Source of the DNA: Pelagibacterales bacterium SAG-MED32
GTDB lineage: Bacteria > Pseudomonadota > Alphaproteobacteria > Pelagibacterales > AG-422-B15
NCBI GenBank assembly: GCA_014653725.1
Contig: JACWEC010000007.1
Location: forward strand, 1 to 38,917
Direction of reading: 5' to 3'
Length of the DNA stretch: 38,917 bases
Below the pieces are notes generated by a model. That model made no database searches. It had not been told where the DNA came from and saw nothing but the letters and a program-made list of their open reading frames with translations. Below are positions 23,554 through 32,735 of this stretch, piece after piece. A program made the position numbers and the translations under genes. Each line of letters begins with the position of its first letter. The stretch's first letter is position 1.

Positions 23554-26395
23554 ATGCCATCAATATTAAAACAACTCTTTACTTCAATCGCAGTAGTACT
23601 GTGTACAATGTCTTTCGTATCATATTCAAATGCTGCAGATTTAAATATGCCTGGCTTTACAGGTACTGCTGTCACAACCGTAACCACAGGACTCTCAATG
23701 AGAGTAGAACGCGAATGTTCAAGTGTGCGTGGATACAAACGTATAGACGATACAATGAGAACGTTTGTAAACGCAGGAGGTTTCGCAAACTCCATTTCTG
23801 CTGACTCAGCTTCTACTTACTTAACAGATGGTGAAGGTTGCGCCACTAGAAAAACTGATGGTTATGGAAATATTGGTAACTCTCCAAGAGATTTAACTTC
23901 TGAAAATGCTGATGACGGGAATATGAACTTTGATGGCGGTGACATATTCGACGCAACAACTAGAGTATTTTCTGAAATCTCTGGAAGAACTGATGCTGGT
24001 GTTGGCGTTAACTTATCTCTCGTAGGTAGTTATAATGCAATAGACTCATTTACTAGCCCAACATTCAAACCTTTCACAGATGCTCAGCTAGATAATATAG
24101 AGACTGATGTAGATGTGCGGAATGCATATATTACAGCGGACTATCAAGATGCTTCAATAACAGCTGGACGCTTTGTTACTAACTGGGGAGAATCAACTTT
24201 CATCCCCGTTGGAATGAATGGTCTAACAACAAATGCAATTGACCTAGTTTCTTTGAGAGTTCCTGGAGCGTCTATTAAAGAAGCTTTATTACCTACTGAA
24301 CAAATTACAGTTTCAGGTTTTTTACCTGGAGGTTGGTCATATGAGGGTTACTATCAATTCGCCGAGTCACATATAGAAATTGATGAATCTGGTACTTTTT
24401 TTGGTAGTGAAGTTGCTTCTAAAAATGGAAACAGATTAATTTTTAATGGATCTTACGGTAGTGCTAATGGTGATGCTGAAAATCGTGCATGTGGTTATAT
24501 AAATTATGCAGGTGGTGGCTCTTGTGATGCTGACCGTGTAGCGGAGTTTAAAGCAAGCACTAAAACGGATCAAGACATGTATTTATATCAAGTAGGACTA
24601 GCTGGCATGATGGCTGGCACGAACTCTCTTGGCATGAATGCAAAAGCTGCTGTCCTCGGTGGAGGTGCTGCAGCGACCTTTGGTGGATCTGCTGGTGATA
24701 TAAGAACATTGGCTTCATTACCAGGAGGCACTGGTTATGCAGGCCTTGCTCATGGTTATGGAAACTGGGATGAGTGGACTAAAAAAAGGTGGCGATAAAA
24801 TCGGTGTAGTTGATCTTCATGGCAACGGACATCTTTATGCTGATGGTGAAGACCAATATGGTTTTGCTCTAAGAACTTATCTGGATGATATAGGAACTGG
24901 TGTTGAACTTGGTTTTTATTACACTCAGTTTGATAGTAAAGTTCCATATCTTAGATATAAAGGTCAAAGAGGTGTTTACGCCGGTGACTTATTTGGAGCT
25001 TTTCAGCTAGCTGCTTCGGGTGATAATCTTGCCGCTCGACTTGACAGTTCAGCAGAAAACTTTGGACTTACTCCTCAGGTAACAATGACTGCAGAAGAAA
25101 CTACTGCTTTAGCGCAAGTTGTTTCAGGTCTGGGTAATGTATCCTTTAACTCAGGTGCTTGTGGCGCTTATATGAATCCGCATTTAGCTAATGAAATTTA
25201 CGGTAAAGGTACTGCATCTAACTTTGCATATACTTCAGAGGAAAAAGCAAATGCTTTAGATGCTTTCTTGTATACTGAAGTTAATGGAAAATTGTATTTC
25301 GACTCATCTAAATGTGTGACCCAAGCTGGGCTTCACTCAAGAGTTACAACCCTACAAGGTGCAGGAGCTCTTCTTGGTGCTGCAGTATTCCCATTGAACA
25401 TTGCTGAATATGAATTTATTTATCCTGAAAATAATGTGGCTATGGGCGTCAGTATGAATACAAACATTGGACCAACAATGGTTAATGCTGAATTAACGTT
25501 TCGACCTGACTTCCCGCTTCATACGGCACCAACTGACCAAGGTCAGCAATTGTCAGATGCAGCTGGTACAACAATGCTCTTAACCATGGGTACTATTCAG
25601 GGTCTATACGGAGCTGATAATACTTTGGCTACATCATTAGCTTCATACCGAGCTGGTACAGGTGATTTAACTGCTACAAGAGAAGACATGATTACGGCAG
25701 CAGGAGGATTCAAACGATCATATCTGCCTGCAATTTCATTACAAACTGTAGCTGATGGAGATTATTATACCACTCCATACTTCGAGTATGACGTGATCTC
25801 AGGTACAATTGGAACAACATCATCGTTTACAGCATCTCATCCAGTAACTTCTGGTTTGGGAGCTGATAGTTCAGCAGTAATAACTGAACTTGGTTTTGTC
25901 TCAATACCTGATCTTACTGACACTAAACCAGTTAATCGTGGCGGTTATCGTGATGGTGTGGGTGGAGTTAAGTGTGGAGGAGTTAGCTTAGCTGGTACAG
26001 CCTTTAATTCTGTTAAGGCACTTGATGGACTAACTCACCTTGGCTCAGCACAAACTGACCCACTTTTTGGTAACGGTTCGTATTGTGAAAGTAAGAACAA
26101 TGCTGATGATCTGTCAATGACTTATAGAATTGTTGGAGTTGCAACTTATAATAACTTTAATAATTCAACTTGGGGTTTCAGTCCAAGTTTTGTCTGGTCA
26201 CACGATTTCAAAGGTTATGGACCAACCACTCTTGGTGGATTTGTTCCAGGAAGACAATCACTATCTCTATCTGGTAATTTCACAAAAGGTGATATGAGGG
26301 TTGGACTAAGTTATGTAAATCAACTTGGTGATGAGATGGATAACTTGTCATGGGATCGAGACTATGTCTCGGCTAACGTGTCTTACGCATTTTAA
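23554..26395 (+). CDS. DUF1302 outer-membrane protein, interrupted by one-base frameshift
   Basis: Two overlapping frames make one protein of about 946 residues. Frame one (from ATG 23554) has a signal peptide cleaved near residue 27 (SNA-AD) and the DUF1302 opening with DLNMPGFTG and SMRVERECS; it includes ITAGRFVTNWGES and ends at 24798. Sequence continues without loss in the next frame from 24788 (GGDKIGVVDLHGNGHLYADG) to 26395, ending in VSANVSYAF, a beta-barrel C-terminus with terminal Phe. Removing one A from the A7 tract at 24781-24787 joins them. DUF1302 proteins are predicted outer-membrane beta-barrels of unknown function. The middle contains long Ala/Gly/Thr-rich inserts, making it larger than most relatives I recall (600-700 residues). 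It leads an operon with a DUF1329 protein 23 bp downstream. Confidence 0.85.
24781..24787 (+). other. A7 homopolymer at the frameshift in the DUF1302 gene
   Basis: Seven A bases follow ACT and precede GGTGGC. With seven, frame one ends four codons later (TAA 24796-24798); with six, the reading continues for 535 further codons. A sequencing indel in the homopolymer is the simplest cause. Transcriptional slippage that drops one A would also work. A classic ribosomal -1 shift would give the wrong frame. Confidence 0.85.
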
Positions 26396-26418
26396 TTTAG
26401 GAGAGGAATAAGAATAAA

Positions 26419-27651
26419 ATGAATAAACTAAATCTAAAAAAATTACTGTTAACTTTTGCATCTGCAGTAGTTATGTCTTCATCAGCTGCTTTAGCTGACG
26501 GGCATGTTAAGTACTCAATCACATCGTCAAATCTTTCTGAGTATGCAGAGATGTTAAATTCTGGACAGATCCAGATGTTTGCTCAGTATCCTGACACGTA
26601 TCGAATTGACGTATCAGAAAATGGTGCATCGTGTGCTGTAGATCCAGATGTTGCAGCTATCAGTCAATCTAATGGCACAATGATAAACGATAACGAAGGA
26701 CTTGAAGTTCCAAATTATGGTCAGACACCTTTCCCTGATCCGAGTCAAGCTCAACACTTTGTATGGAATTATCGTATGTATGCTGGTCAAATCAGTGCGG
26801 TTGAACGAATTCAAACATCAACAAATGTTAAGGCCGATGGTTCAATTACTTTAGGGCAACAAGAAACATCAATTTCTTTCCCTACAAATCCAAGAACAAA
26901 AACAATGTATGCAGACAAAAACTTGTTTGCATTGTTCATGCAGAAAAACTTAGGCCCACCACGAACTGCGGGTACAGTAACTCTTGTGCATGACTTCATT
27001 GATAGTTATATGCAACCACGTAAAGCATGGCAGTACAGTCCTGCAACAAGACGTGTTCGTAGAGCACCTAACATTTCTTATGACACATTAACAACCGCTG
27101 GTGGTGGTATTGTCACTGTTGACCAGTTTGGTGGATTTAACGGAGCACAAGATCGTTATGATTGGTCTTATGAAGGCAAGCAAAAAATGATTGTTCCTTT
27201 CATGAACGATGCTTTAGCTGAAAACCCTATCGCAGTCACACATGGTGTTGGACATTTAAATCCTGATTATGTTCGATTTGAGGAACTTGATGTGCACGTT
27301 GTTCATGCGCAACTAAGTCCAGGACAAAGACACCTATATGAGTCTAGAACTTTTTATTTCTTAGATGGTCAACCAGGACTGCTAGTGTACCAAGATATGT
27401 ATGACGGCAACCAAGAGTTAATGCGTACATACATGCAAACGCACGTACAGGGTCAATTTGGTGGTACAGGCATGCTATCCGAAGATATCTGTAACGTTCA
27501 AGGTGAATATACTTTTGACTTTGCTACGAGAACTTATTCTGGCGGTAGTATCATGGGTCCAGCAGTTCAGCCAAGGGCTCCAATTTTTAATGGTGAAGAA
27601 AAAGCTGTTAGCTTCTATACACCAGATGGTTTGAGACGTTACGCAAGGTAA
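26419..27651 (+). CDS. DUF1329 periplasmic/outer-membrane protein (LolA/LolB-like fold)
   Basis: A 410-residue exported protein with a signal peptide (cleavage near residue 26, ALA-DG). Family blocks include AQYPDTYRIDV, an HFVWNYRMY segment, the characteristic W-Y-x-x-PATRRVRRAP stretch near residue 210, and YVRFEELDVHVVHAQL plus FYFLDGQPG in the last third. DUF1329 proteins are known to have a LolA/LolB-like half-barrel fold, which suggests binding of a lipid or other hydrophobic ligand; the true substrate is unknown. It follows the DUF1302 gene by 23 bp with an AGGAGAGG site (26399-26406), 12 bases from the ATG, and ends at a strong terminator. Co-occurrence of the two families is well established across proteobacteria. 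Confidence 0.88.
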   Translation: MNKLNLKKLLLTFASAVVMSSSAALADGHVKYSITSSNLSEYAEMLNSGQIQMFAQYPDTYRIDVSENGASCAVDPDVAAISQSNGTMINDNEGLEVPNYGQTPFPDPSQAQHFVWNYRMYAGQISAVERIQTSTNVKADGSITLGQQETSISFPTNPRTKTMYADKNLFALFMQKNLGPPRTAGTVTLVHDFIDSYMQPRKAWQYSPATRRVRRAPNISYDTLTTAGGGIVTVDQFGGFNGAQDRYDWSYEGKQKMIVPFMNDALAENPIAVTHGVGHLNPDYVRFEELDVHVVHAQLSPGQRHLYESRTFYFLDGQPGLLVYQDMYDGNQELMRTYMQTHVQGQFGGTGMLSEDICNVQGEYTFDFATRTYSGGSIMGPAVQPRAPIFNGEEKAVSFYTPDGLRRYAR

Positions 27652-27681
27652 TACACTTTTACCATTAACAACTTTTAACAT

Positions 27682-27721
27682 AAAACCCGACTTGAATTAT
27701 TTAAGTCGGGTTTTATTTTTT
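27682..27721 (+). terminator. Rho-independent terminator after DUF1329
   Basis: A perfect 12-bp stem AAAACCCGACTT (27682-27693) / AAGTCGGGTTTT (27703-27714), 9-base loop, then a T-rich tail (ATTTTTT). It starts 31 bp after the DUF1329 stop, and its tail ends about 10 bases before the start codon of the Ycf48-like gene. Confidence 0.92.
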
Positions 27722-27731
27722 ATTAAAGCAT

Positions 27732-28862
27732 ATGTTCCGCATTTTAATATTACTTAGTACATTTTTTCTTTTACCGATAAGTTCTGCTTCCTCATCAAAT
27801 TTTAATTATGGATCAGGATTTGCTGCACAGTCTGCTCTTGCAGAAAAGTCTTTAATCAATGCAATGGAGAAAGTTGATGATCGAATTTATGCAGCGGGAG
27901 AGCATGGAATTATAATTTATTCAGACGATCTAGGAGATACGTGGACTCAGGCAGAAAGCGTTCCATACACAAGCACTATTACTGACTTAAGTTGCCCAAC
28001 TAAAAAATCATGTTGGGTAGTAGGCCACGATGCTGTTGTTCTTCATTCTAATGATTACGGCAAGACATGGGTTAAGCAGTATGAAGATATTGATTGGGAT
28101 GCACCTTTGCTATCTATCCATATGTTTGATGAAAAGGATGGCATCGCATTAGGTGCCTTTGCTTTGTCACTGAGAACATCTGATGGTGGAAAGAGTTGGG
28201 GTTATCTATTTGTAGATGATGATGAATTTCAACCTCATTTAAATTTTGCTTATGCCGATTCTCAAATGTGGAGAAAGTCCGCAATGAATGAAGCTTACGC
28301 AGTGGGTGAATTAGGAAAATATTATCTTTCTGATGATAGGGGTATGTCATGGATGGCTGTTGAAACAGGATATGAAGGTTCTTACTGGGCAGGTATCAAG
28401 GTTGATGAGGGACAATCACTTTTACTAGGTATGTCTGGTAACCTCACATTAATAAGCGATTATGGAGCTGAAGATATTATACCCAGTGACAAGATTACAA
28501 CTCTCGCTTGTTATGAAAGTGGAATATATGCGGGTGAGTGTAAAACCTTGGCCTTTGAAAGATTATTCATCGGTTCTAAAAACAGTTTAACCAATGCTAT
28601 AATCTTGGATGATGGACGTATTGCTATAAGTGGTAACGGTGGTGCTGTCTCGGTGGTTGATCTCTTTAGAAAGAAAAATATTGAAACTTGTGTCAGATCT
28701 GATCGTTTAAGTAATACATCAATAGTATATCTTGGCAGTGATGAGTTTTTATTAGCAGGTGAAAATGGTTTTCGAAAACACAGTATGACTGAGTGCTATG
28801 AAAACTTTACGTCAGAAGACTCAACTTCTCAGGACAGTTATTTTACAATAGATTTAGGATAA
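27732..28862 (+). CDS. Ycf48-like beta-propeller protein
   Basis: A 376-residue exported protein with a signal peptide (about residues 1-20, SSA-SS). Several BNR/Asp-box-like repeats with the form S-x-D-x-G-x-(T/S)-W can be seen (YSDDLGDTWTQ, HSNDYGKTWVK, TSDGGKSWG, LSDDRGMSWM), spaced about 40-60 residues as blades of a propeller. Cys pairs (CPTKKSC; ACY...GEC) may form disulfides. Ycf48/Hcf136 assembles photosystem II in phototrophs, but in heterotrophic proteobacteria this family accompanies DUF1302, DUF1329 and an MMPL pump, with unknown function. No Shine-Dalgarno precedes the ATG and a terminator abuts it, so expression is likely lower than that of the two upstream genes. The SDR gene follows after one base. 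Confidence 0.82.
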   Translation: MFRILILLSTFFLLPISSASSSNFNYGSGFAAQSALAEKSLINAMEKVDDRIYAAGEHGIIIYSDDLGDTWTQAESVPYTSTITDLSCPTKKSCWVVGHDAVVLHSNDYGKTWVKQYEDIDWDAPLLSIHMFDEKDGIALGAFALSLRTSDGGKSWGYLFVDDDEFQPHLNFAYADSQMWRKSAMNEAYAVGELGKYYLSDDRGMSWMAVETGYEGSYWAGIKVDEGQSLLLGMSGNLTLISDYGAEDIIPSDKITTLACYESGIYAGECKTLAFERLFIGSKNSLTNAIILDDGRIAISGNGGAVSVVDLFRKKNIETCVRSDRLSNTSIVYLGSDEFLLAGENGFRKHSMTECYENFTSEDSTSQDSYFTIDLG

Positions 28863-28863
28863 A

Positions 28864-29634
28864 ATGGGACGAGTACAGGACAAAGTTGCAATTATAACTG
28901 GTGCAGCTTCTGGACTTGGATTTGCAGCTGCGCGCAAGCTTCTTGAAGAGGGTGCAAAAGTAATTCTCACCGATATAAACCGTGAAGTATTAGACTCAAT
29001 GTCGGAGCGTTTAAGTGATTTCAGTAGGTCACAGTTTCAAGCTATATTTCATGACGTCACTCAAGAAGAGTCTTGGATTGAACTGATTAACAGAGCTGAG
29101 AATGATCATGGTAAAATTAACATTTTAGTGAACAGTGCAGGCATTAGTCTAGGCGCTGATGTTGTATCAACTGATTTTGATATTTGGAAAAAGGTACATC
29201 AAGTGAATCTCGATAGCGTTTTTCTAGGATGTAAATATGCTGTTCCCGTCATGGGCAAATATGCTCATGGCTCAATCGTTAATATCTCATCGATTTCAGG
29301 TATAGTTGCAGGATGGAACACTGCTGCCTACAATTCCTCAAAAGCGGGAGTTCGTCACCTCTCTAAATCAGTAGCGTTATTTTGTGCAAAAAAAGGGTAT
29401 GACGTGAGATGTAATTCAATTCATCCTGCATTTGTAAACACACCCATTCTTGATCCAATAAAGCAGGCATTTGGTGAGGCTGAAGCTGTTGCTAAATTAT
29501 CAAGGCAAATTCCAATGAATAAAATTGGAGATACAGATGATGTATCGTATGCCATTTTATATTTAGCATCTGATGAGTCCAAATTTATGACAGGGGCAGA
29601 AATTGTTCTTGATGGTGGCTTAAGCGCGATGTAG
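28864..29634 (+). CDS. Short-chain dehydrogenase/reductase (classical SDR)
   Basis: A 256-residue cytoplasmic oxidoreductase. The cofactor motif is TGAASGLG (12-19), with Asp37 in LTDIN favouring NAD(H). NSAGI follows near 90, and the catalytic set is N115, S143, Y156 and K160 (YNSSK). It ends in GAEIVLDGGLSAM, the usual SDR tail. Similar proteins act on hydroxysteroids, cyclic alcohols or 3-hydroxyacyl compounds; the substrate cannot be assigned. The ATG comes one base after the Ycf48-like stop, so the two are almost certainly co-transcribed. This links the SDR to the envelope locus and hints that an alcohol or ketone is processed (inference). Confidence 0.9.
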   Translation: MGRVQDKVAIITGAASGLGFAAARKLLEEGAKVILTDINREVLDSMSERLSDFSRSQFQAIFHDVTQEESWIELINRAENDHGKINILVNSAGISLGADVVSTDFDIWKKVHQVNLDSVFLGCKYAVPVMGKYAHGSIVNISSISGIVAGWNTAAYNSSKAGVRHLSKSVALFCAKKGYDVRCNSIHPAFVNTPILDPIKQAFGEAEAVAKLSRQIPMNKIGDTDDVSYAILYLASDESKFMTGAEIVLDGGLSAM

Positions 29635-29635
29635 T

Positions 29636-29655
29636 TTCATAGCTTAAGCTATGAA
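29636..29655. repeat. 20-bp perfect palindrome spanning a start codon
   Basis: TTCATAGCTTAAGCTATGAA is its own reverse complement. It begins just after the SDR stop and includes the ATG (29651) of the amidotransferase gene. No T run follows, so it is not a standard terminator; in RNA it could fold into a short hairpin that hides the start codon, or act as a protein site. Confidence 0.75.
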
Positions 29656-30349
29656 TAAAAAAACTGCATTAATGGTCGTTCACCAGCCAAGATCAAGCAC
29701 CGGTGATGTAGGTATTAAATTAAGAGAGCGAGGCTACACACTGGATGTCAGAAGACCAGTGATTGGCGAAAAACTTCCAGAAAATATGGATGAGCATGAT
29801 TTAGCGGTCATCTATGGTGGACCACCGAGCGCTAATGATGATCTTGATTATATAAAATACGAGATAGACTGGATATCCAAAGTACTTGAATCCAATAAGC
29901 CATGCTTGGGAATATGTTTAGGTGCTCAAATGCTTGCCAAGAACCTTGGAGGGTCAGTTCAAAAATCTCATGACCTTACGCTTGAAATTGGTTTTTTTGA
30001 CATCAATCCCACGGGAGATGGCCATAAGATGTTCCAAAGTCAAAAAAAATTTTTCCAGTGGCACCGAGAAGGCTTTACTGTGCCCCAGTCATGCGAAATT
30101 CTAGCTAAGGGTGATCTATTTAGAGAGCAGGCATTTCGATATAAGAATGCTTTAGCTATACAATTTCATCCTGAGGTTAATTTGAAGATGCATCTTCGTT
30201 GGTTGTATTACGCAGGCTATATGCTGAAAGAAAAAGGTGCACAAAATCGACGTGAACAACTTACTCATCGACTTAAGCATGGTAAAAAAATAAATTTATG
30301 GTTAGACTCTTTTTTAGATAACTACTTATTGAAAGACATTAATTCATGA
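29651..30349 (+). CDS. Class I glutamine amidotransferase (GuaA-N-like)
   Basis: A 232-residue stand-alone glutaminase-fold protein. The triad is visible: nucleophile C89 in LGICLGAQ, and H173/E175 in QFHPEV; GGPPSANDD near residue 57 is also typical. Such proteins resemble the amidotransferase domain of GMP synthase and include gamma-glutamyl hydrolases of the PuuD type and catabolic forms; no synthetase partner is encoded nearby, so the acceptor is unknown. The start lies within a 20-bp palindrome and has no Shine-Dalgarno. The stop overlaps the yggT start by 4 bp (ATGA). A link with the PuuA-like ligase at 3.5-4.9 kb is possible but unsupported by position. Confidence 0.88.
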   Translation: MNKKTALMVVHQPRSSTGDVGIKLRERGYTLDVRRPVIGEKLPENMDEHDLAVIYGGPPSANDDLDYIKYEIDWISKVLESNKPCLGICLGAQMLAKNLGGSVQKSHDLTLEIGFFDINPTGDGHKMFQSQKKFFQWHREGFTVPQSCEILAKGDLFREQAFRYKNALAIQFHPEVNLKMHLRWLYYAGYMLKEKGAQNRREQLTHRLKHGKKINLWLDSFLDNYLLKDINS

Positions 30350-30639
30350 ATTCACTCATTATTCTCTTTGATCAAGTTATCAATCTTTATACATGGGTAT
30401 TGATCATCAATGTCATTTTTAGCTGGTTGATAGCTATGAATATCTTTAATACTCAGAATAGAATTATTATTGCCGTTTATTATGGAACAAAAAAGTTAAC
30501 TGATCCACTGCTTAACCCTATAAGAAACTTTCTACCAAATCTTAGTGGGATCGATATATCTCCAGTAGTTTTAATTTTGATTTTGTACTTTATTAGAAAT
30601 CTACTTTTTGAATATTTTTATATGACAATTGCATTGTAA
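30346..30639 (+). CDS. YggT-family membrane protein
   Basis: A 97-residue inner-membrane protein with two hydrophobic segments (about 5-28 and 68-90) around a loop with KLTDPLLNPIRNFLPNLSGIDISPVV, the family signature. YggT proteins are broadly conserved small membrane proteins, implicated in osmotic or cell-division functions in some organisms, with no settled biochemical role. It overlaps the amidotransferase stop (ATGA) and is followed by folD after 3 bp, so the three form an operon. Confidence 0.92.
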   Translation: MNSLIILFDQVINLYTWVLIINVIFSWLIAMNIFNTQNRIIIAVYYGTKKLTDPLLNPIRNFLPNLSGIDISPVVLILILYFIRNLLFEYFYMTIAL

Positions 30640-30642
30640 ATT

Positions 30643-31530
30643 ATGGATGAAAATAAATTAATTGATGGAAAAAAAATTGCTGCTGATTTGCGTGCAGAAA
30701 CTGCCGTTAAGGTAGAAGCTTTTAAAAAAGATTTTAATAAAGTTCCAACCCTTGCAGTTGTTTTGGTTGGTGAAGATCCGGCTAGTCAAGTCTATGTAAA
30801 GACGAAAACGAAAATGGCTAAAGAAATTGGTATGGATGTAGAAGACCATTTTTTAGATAAAAGCGTTGCTGAGAGTGATTTATTACAGCTTATTGATGAT
30901 CTTAACAAAGATGATAAAGTTAATGGCATACTGGTTCAATTACCGCTCCCTTCCCATATCGACTCAAGAGCAATCATCGATTCAATTGATCCTATTAAAG
31001 ATGCAGATGGATTTCATGCAGTAAATGTTGGCAGAAACTCGATTGGTGGTGAACTCTTAAATAAAACATTTACCCCATGCACACCTCTGGGATGTTACTT
31101 GATGTTAAAGAAATCAGTTGCTGATCTTAAAGGGATGCATGCTGTTATTATTGGTAGGTCCAATATCGTTGGGAAACCTATGGCACAATTGCTTTTAGAG
31201 GAGTCTTGCACAGTGACTATTGTTCATTCGAAAACAAGAAATATTGAAGAGCTTACCAGGCAAGCAGATATAGTTGTTGCAGCGGTCGGAAGACCACTGA
31301 TGGTTAAAAAAGATTGGATTAAAGAAGGTGCGATCGTTATTGATGTGGGCATCAATCGTATTGATCATCCTGAAAATCCAGGTAAGACAAAACTCGTTGG
31401 TGATGTTGATTTTGATGACGTATTGAGTGTAGCTTCAGCAATCACCCCAGTACCAGGTGGTGTTGGACCCATGACAATCGCATGTTTATTGAAGAATACA
31501 GTTGATGCTGCCATACGACAGCAACAATAA
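30643..31530 (+). CDS. folD: Methylene-THF dehydrogenase / methenyl-THF cyclohydrolase FolD
   Basis: A 295-residue bifunctional cytoplasmic enzyme that converts 5,10-methylene-THF to 10-formyl-THF, the formyl donor for PurH and initiator tRNA. The active-site Lys is K55 in YVKTKTK, with [11 protein letters not shown] and DGFHAVNVG blocks, the NADP site [20 protein letters not shown], and the C-terminal [16 protein letters not shown]. Length is normal. It follows yggT after 3 bp. The stop abuts the stop of convergent argG with no spacer at all. Confidence 0.97.
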   Translation: MDENKLIDGKKIAADLRAETAVKVEAFKKDFNKVPTLAVVLVGEDPASQVYVKTKTKMAKEIGMDVEDHFLDKSVAESDLLQLIDDLNKDDKVNGILVQLPLPSHIDSRAIIDSIDPIKDADGFHAVNVGRNSIGGELLNKTFTPCTPLGCYLMLKKSVADLKGMHAVIIGRSNIVGKPMAQLLLEESCTVTIVHSKTRNIEELTRQADIVVAAVGRPLMVKKDWIKEGAIVIDVGINRIDHPENPGKTKLVGDVDFDDVLSVASAITPVPGGVGPMTIACLLKNTVDAAIRQQQ

Positions 31531-32724
31531 TTATTTTTTCTCTCTTAATCTCAAAGCATTCAGCTTGATAAAGCCCTCAGCATCTTTTTGAGAATAAATA
31601 TTATCTGATTCAAAAGTTGCTAGGTTAGGATTGTATAAACTCATTGAGCTCTCACGACCTGTAATAATGGTATTGCCTTTATAGAGTTTTAGCCTGACTT
31701 GGCCCTCTACATTCGCTTGAGATTTATCAATCATGGATTGCATCATTTCTCTTTCTGGTGAAAACCAATAGCCGTTGTAGACTAGCTCTGCATACTTAGG
31801 AGACAGTTCATCTTTCATGTGAGCTGCTTCTTTGTCTAATGTAATGCTTTCTATGGCTCTGTGGGCGTGATAGAGGATTGTTCCACCAGGCGTTTCGTAT
31901 ATGCCCCTCGATTTCATGCCAATGTACCTGTTTTCAACCAAATCAACCCTACCAATGCCATGTTTTCCGCCCATCTCGTTTAAGGCTTTCAACAATTCAA
32001 AGGGCGTCATGCTTTGTCCGTTGAGAGCGCAGGCATCGCCTTGTTTAAACTCAATGGTGATCTCTTCTGGAGTATCCGGAGCATCTTCTGGTGATACAGA
32101 TCTTGTGTATACATAATCAGGAGCTTCTTCCCATGGATCTTCAAGGACTTTACCCTCAGCAGAAGAGTGCAAAATATTTTCATCAATACTGAAAGGTTGT
32201 TCGCCTCTTTTATCTTTGGCAATCTCAATGCCGTGTTGATCAGCATACTCAACCAAGGATGTTCGAGATGTAAGATCCCACTCTCTCCATGGACTGATGA
32301 TTTTAATATCTGGTTTATGATAATAATAACCCAACTCAAATCTAATTTGATCGTTACCTTTGCCTGTCGCACCATGCGATACAGCATCGGCACCCACTTT
32401 GTTTGCAATTTCAATTTGTTTTTGTGCAATCAAAGGTCTCGCAATAGATGTGCCTAAAAGATAGTAGCCTTCATAAAGTGGATTAGCTCTAAACATTGGG
32501 AATACGTAATCTCGGACAAATTCTTCTTTGAGATCTTCAATGAATATTTCTTTAACACCTTGCTGAGTTGCTTTTTTCTTAACCAAATCATAATCTTCAT
32601 CTTGGCCTAAGTTAGCGGTAAACGTAACGACCTCGCACGAGTAGGTTTCTTTAAGCCATCTTAATATAACGGATGTATCGAGCCCACCTGAGTAAGCGAG
32701 AACAACTTTATTTACTTTATCCAT
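31531..32724 (-). CDS. argG: Argininosuccinate synthase
   Basis: A 397-residue cytoplasmic ATP-dependent ligase that joins citrulline and aspartate in arginine synthesis. The PP-loop is [11 protein letters not shown] near residue 9; further blocks are [54 protein letters not shown] and ESMSLYNP. Length is that of the short (non-eukaryote-fusion) form. No other arg gene is near. rlmN ends 11 bp upstream on the same strand, so the three genes ialB-rlmN-argG may be one unit. Confidence 0.97.
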   Translation of the reverse strand: MDKVNKVVLAYSGGLDTSVILRWLKETYSCEVVTFTANLGQDEDYDLVKKKATQQGVKEIFIEDLKEEFVRDYVFPMFRANPLYEGYYLLGTSIARPLIAQKQIEIANKVGADAVSHGATGKGNDQIRFELGYYYHKPDIKIISPWREWDLTSRTSLVEYADQHGIEIAKDKRGEQPFSIDENILHSSAEGKVLEDPWEEAPDYVYTRSVSPEDAPDTPEEITIEFKQGDACALNGQSMTPFELLKALNEMGGKHGIGRVDLVENRYIGMKSRGIYETPGGTILYHAHRAIESITLDKEAAHMKDELSPKYAELVYNGYWFSPEREMMQSMIDKSQANVEGQVRLKLYKGNTIITGRESSMSLYNPNLATFESDNIYSQKDAEGFIKLNALRLREKK

Positions 32725-32735
32725 GATTTCTTAGT

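Noticed and set aside
24781-24787. Programmed ribosomal -1 frameshift at A7
   Set aside because: A -1 shift leads to the third frame; a +1 shift or loss of one A is required to continue the protein.
24737-24797. An independent start (ATG 24737) for the second half of the DUF1302 gene
   Set aside because: The first residues from this ATG are out-of-frame reading of the upstream half. There is no ribosome site or signal peptide there, and the frames join cleanly at the A7 tract.
32007-32429. 140-codon minus-strand open frame inside argG
   Set aside because: It is in an alternate frame of a fully conserved argG and has no family features.
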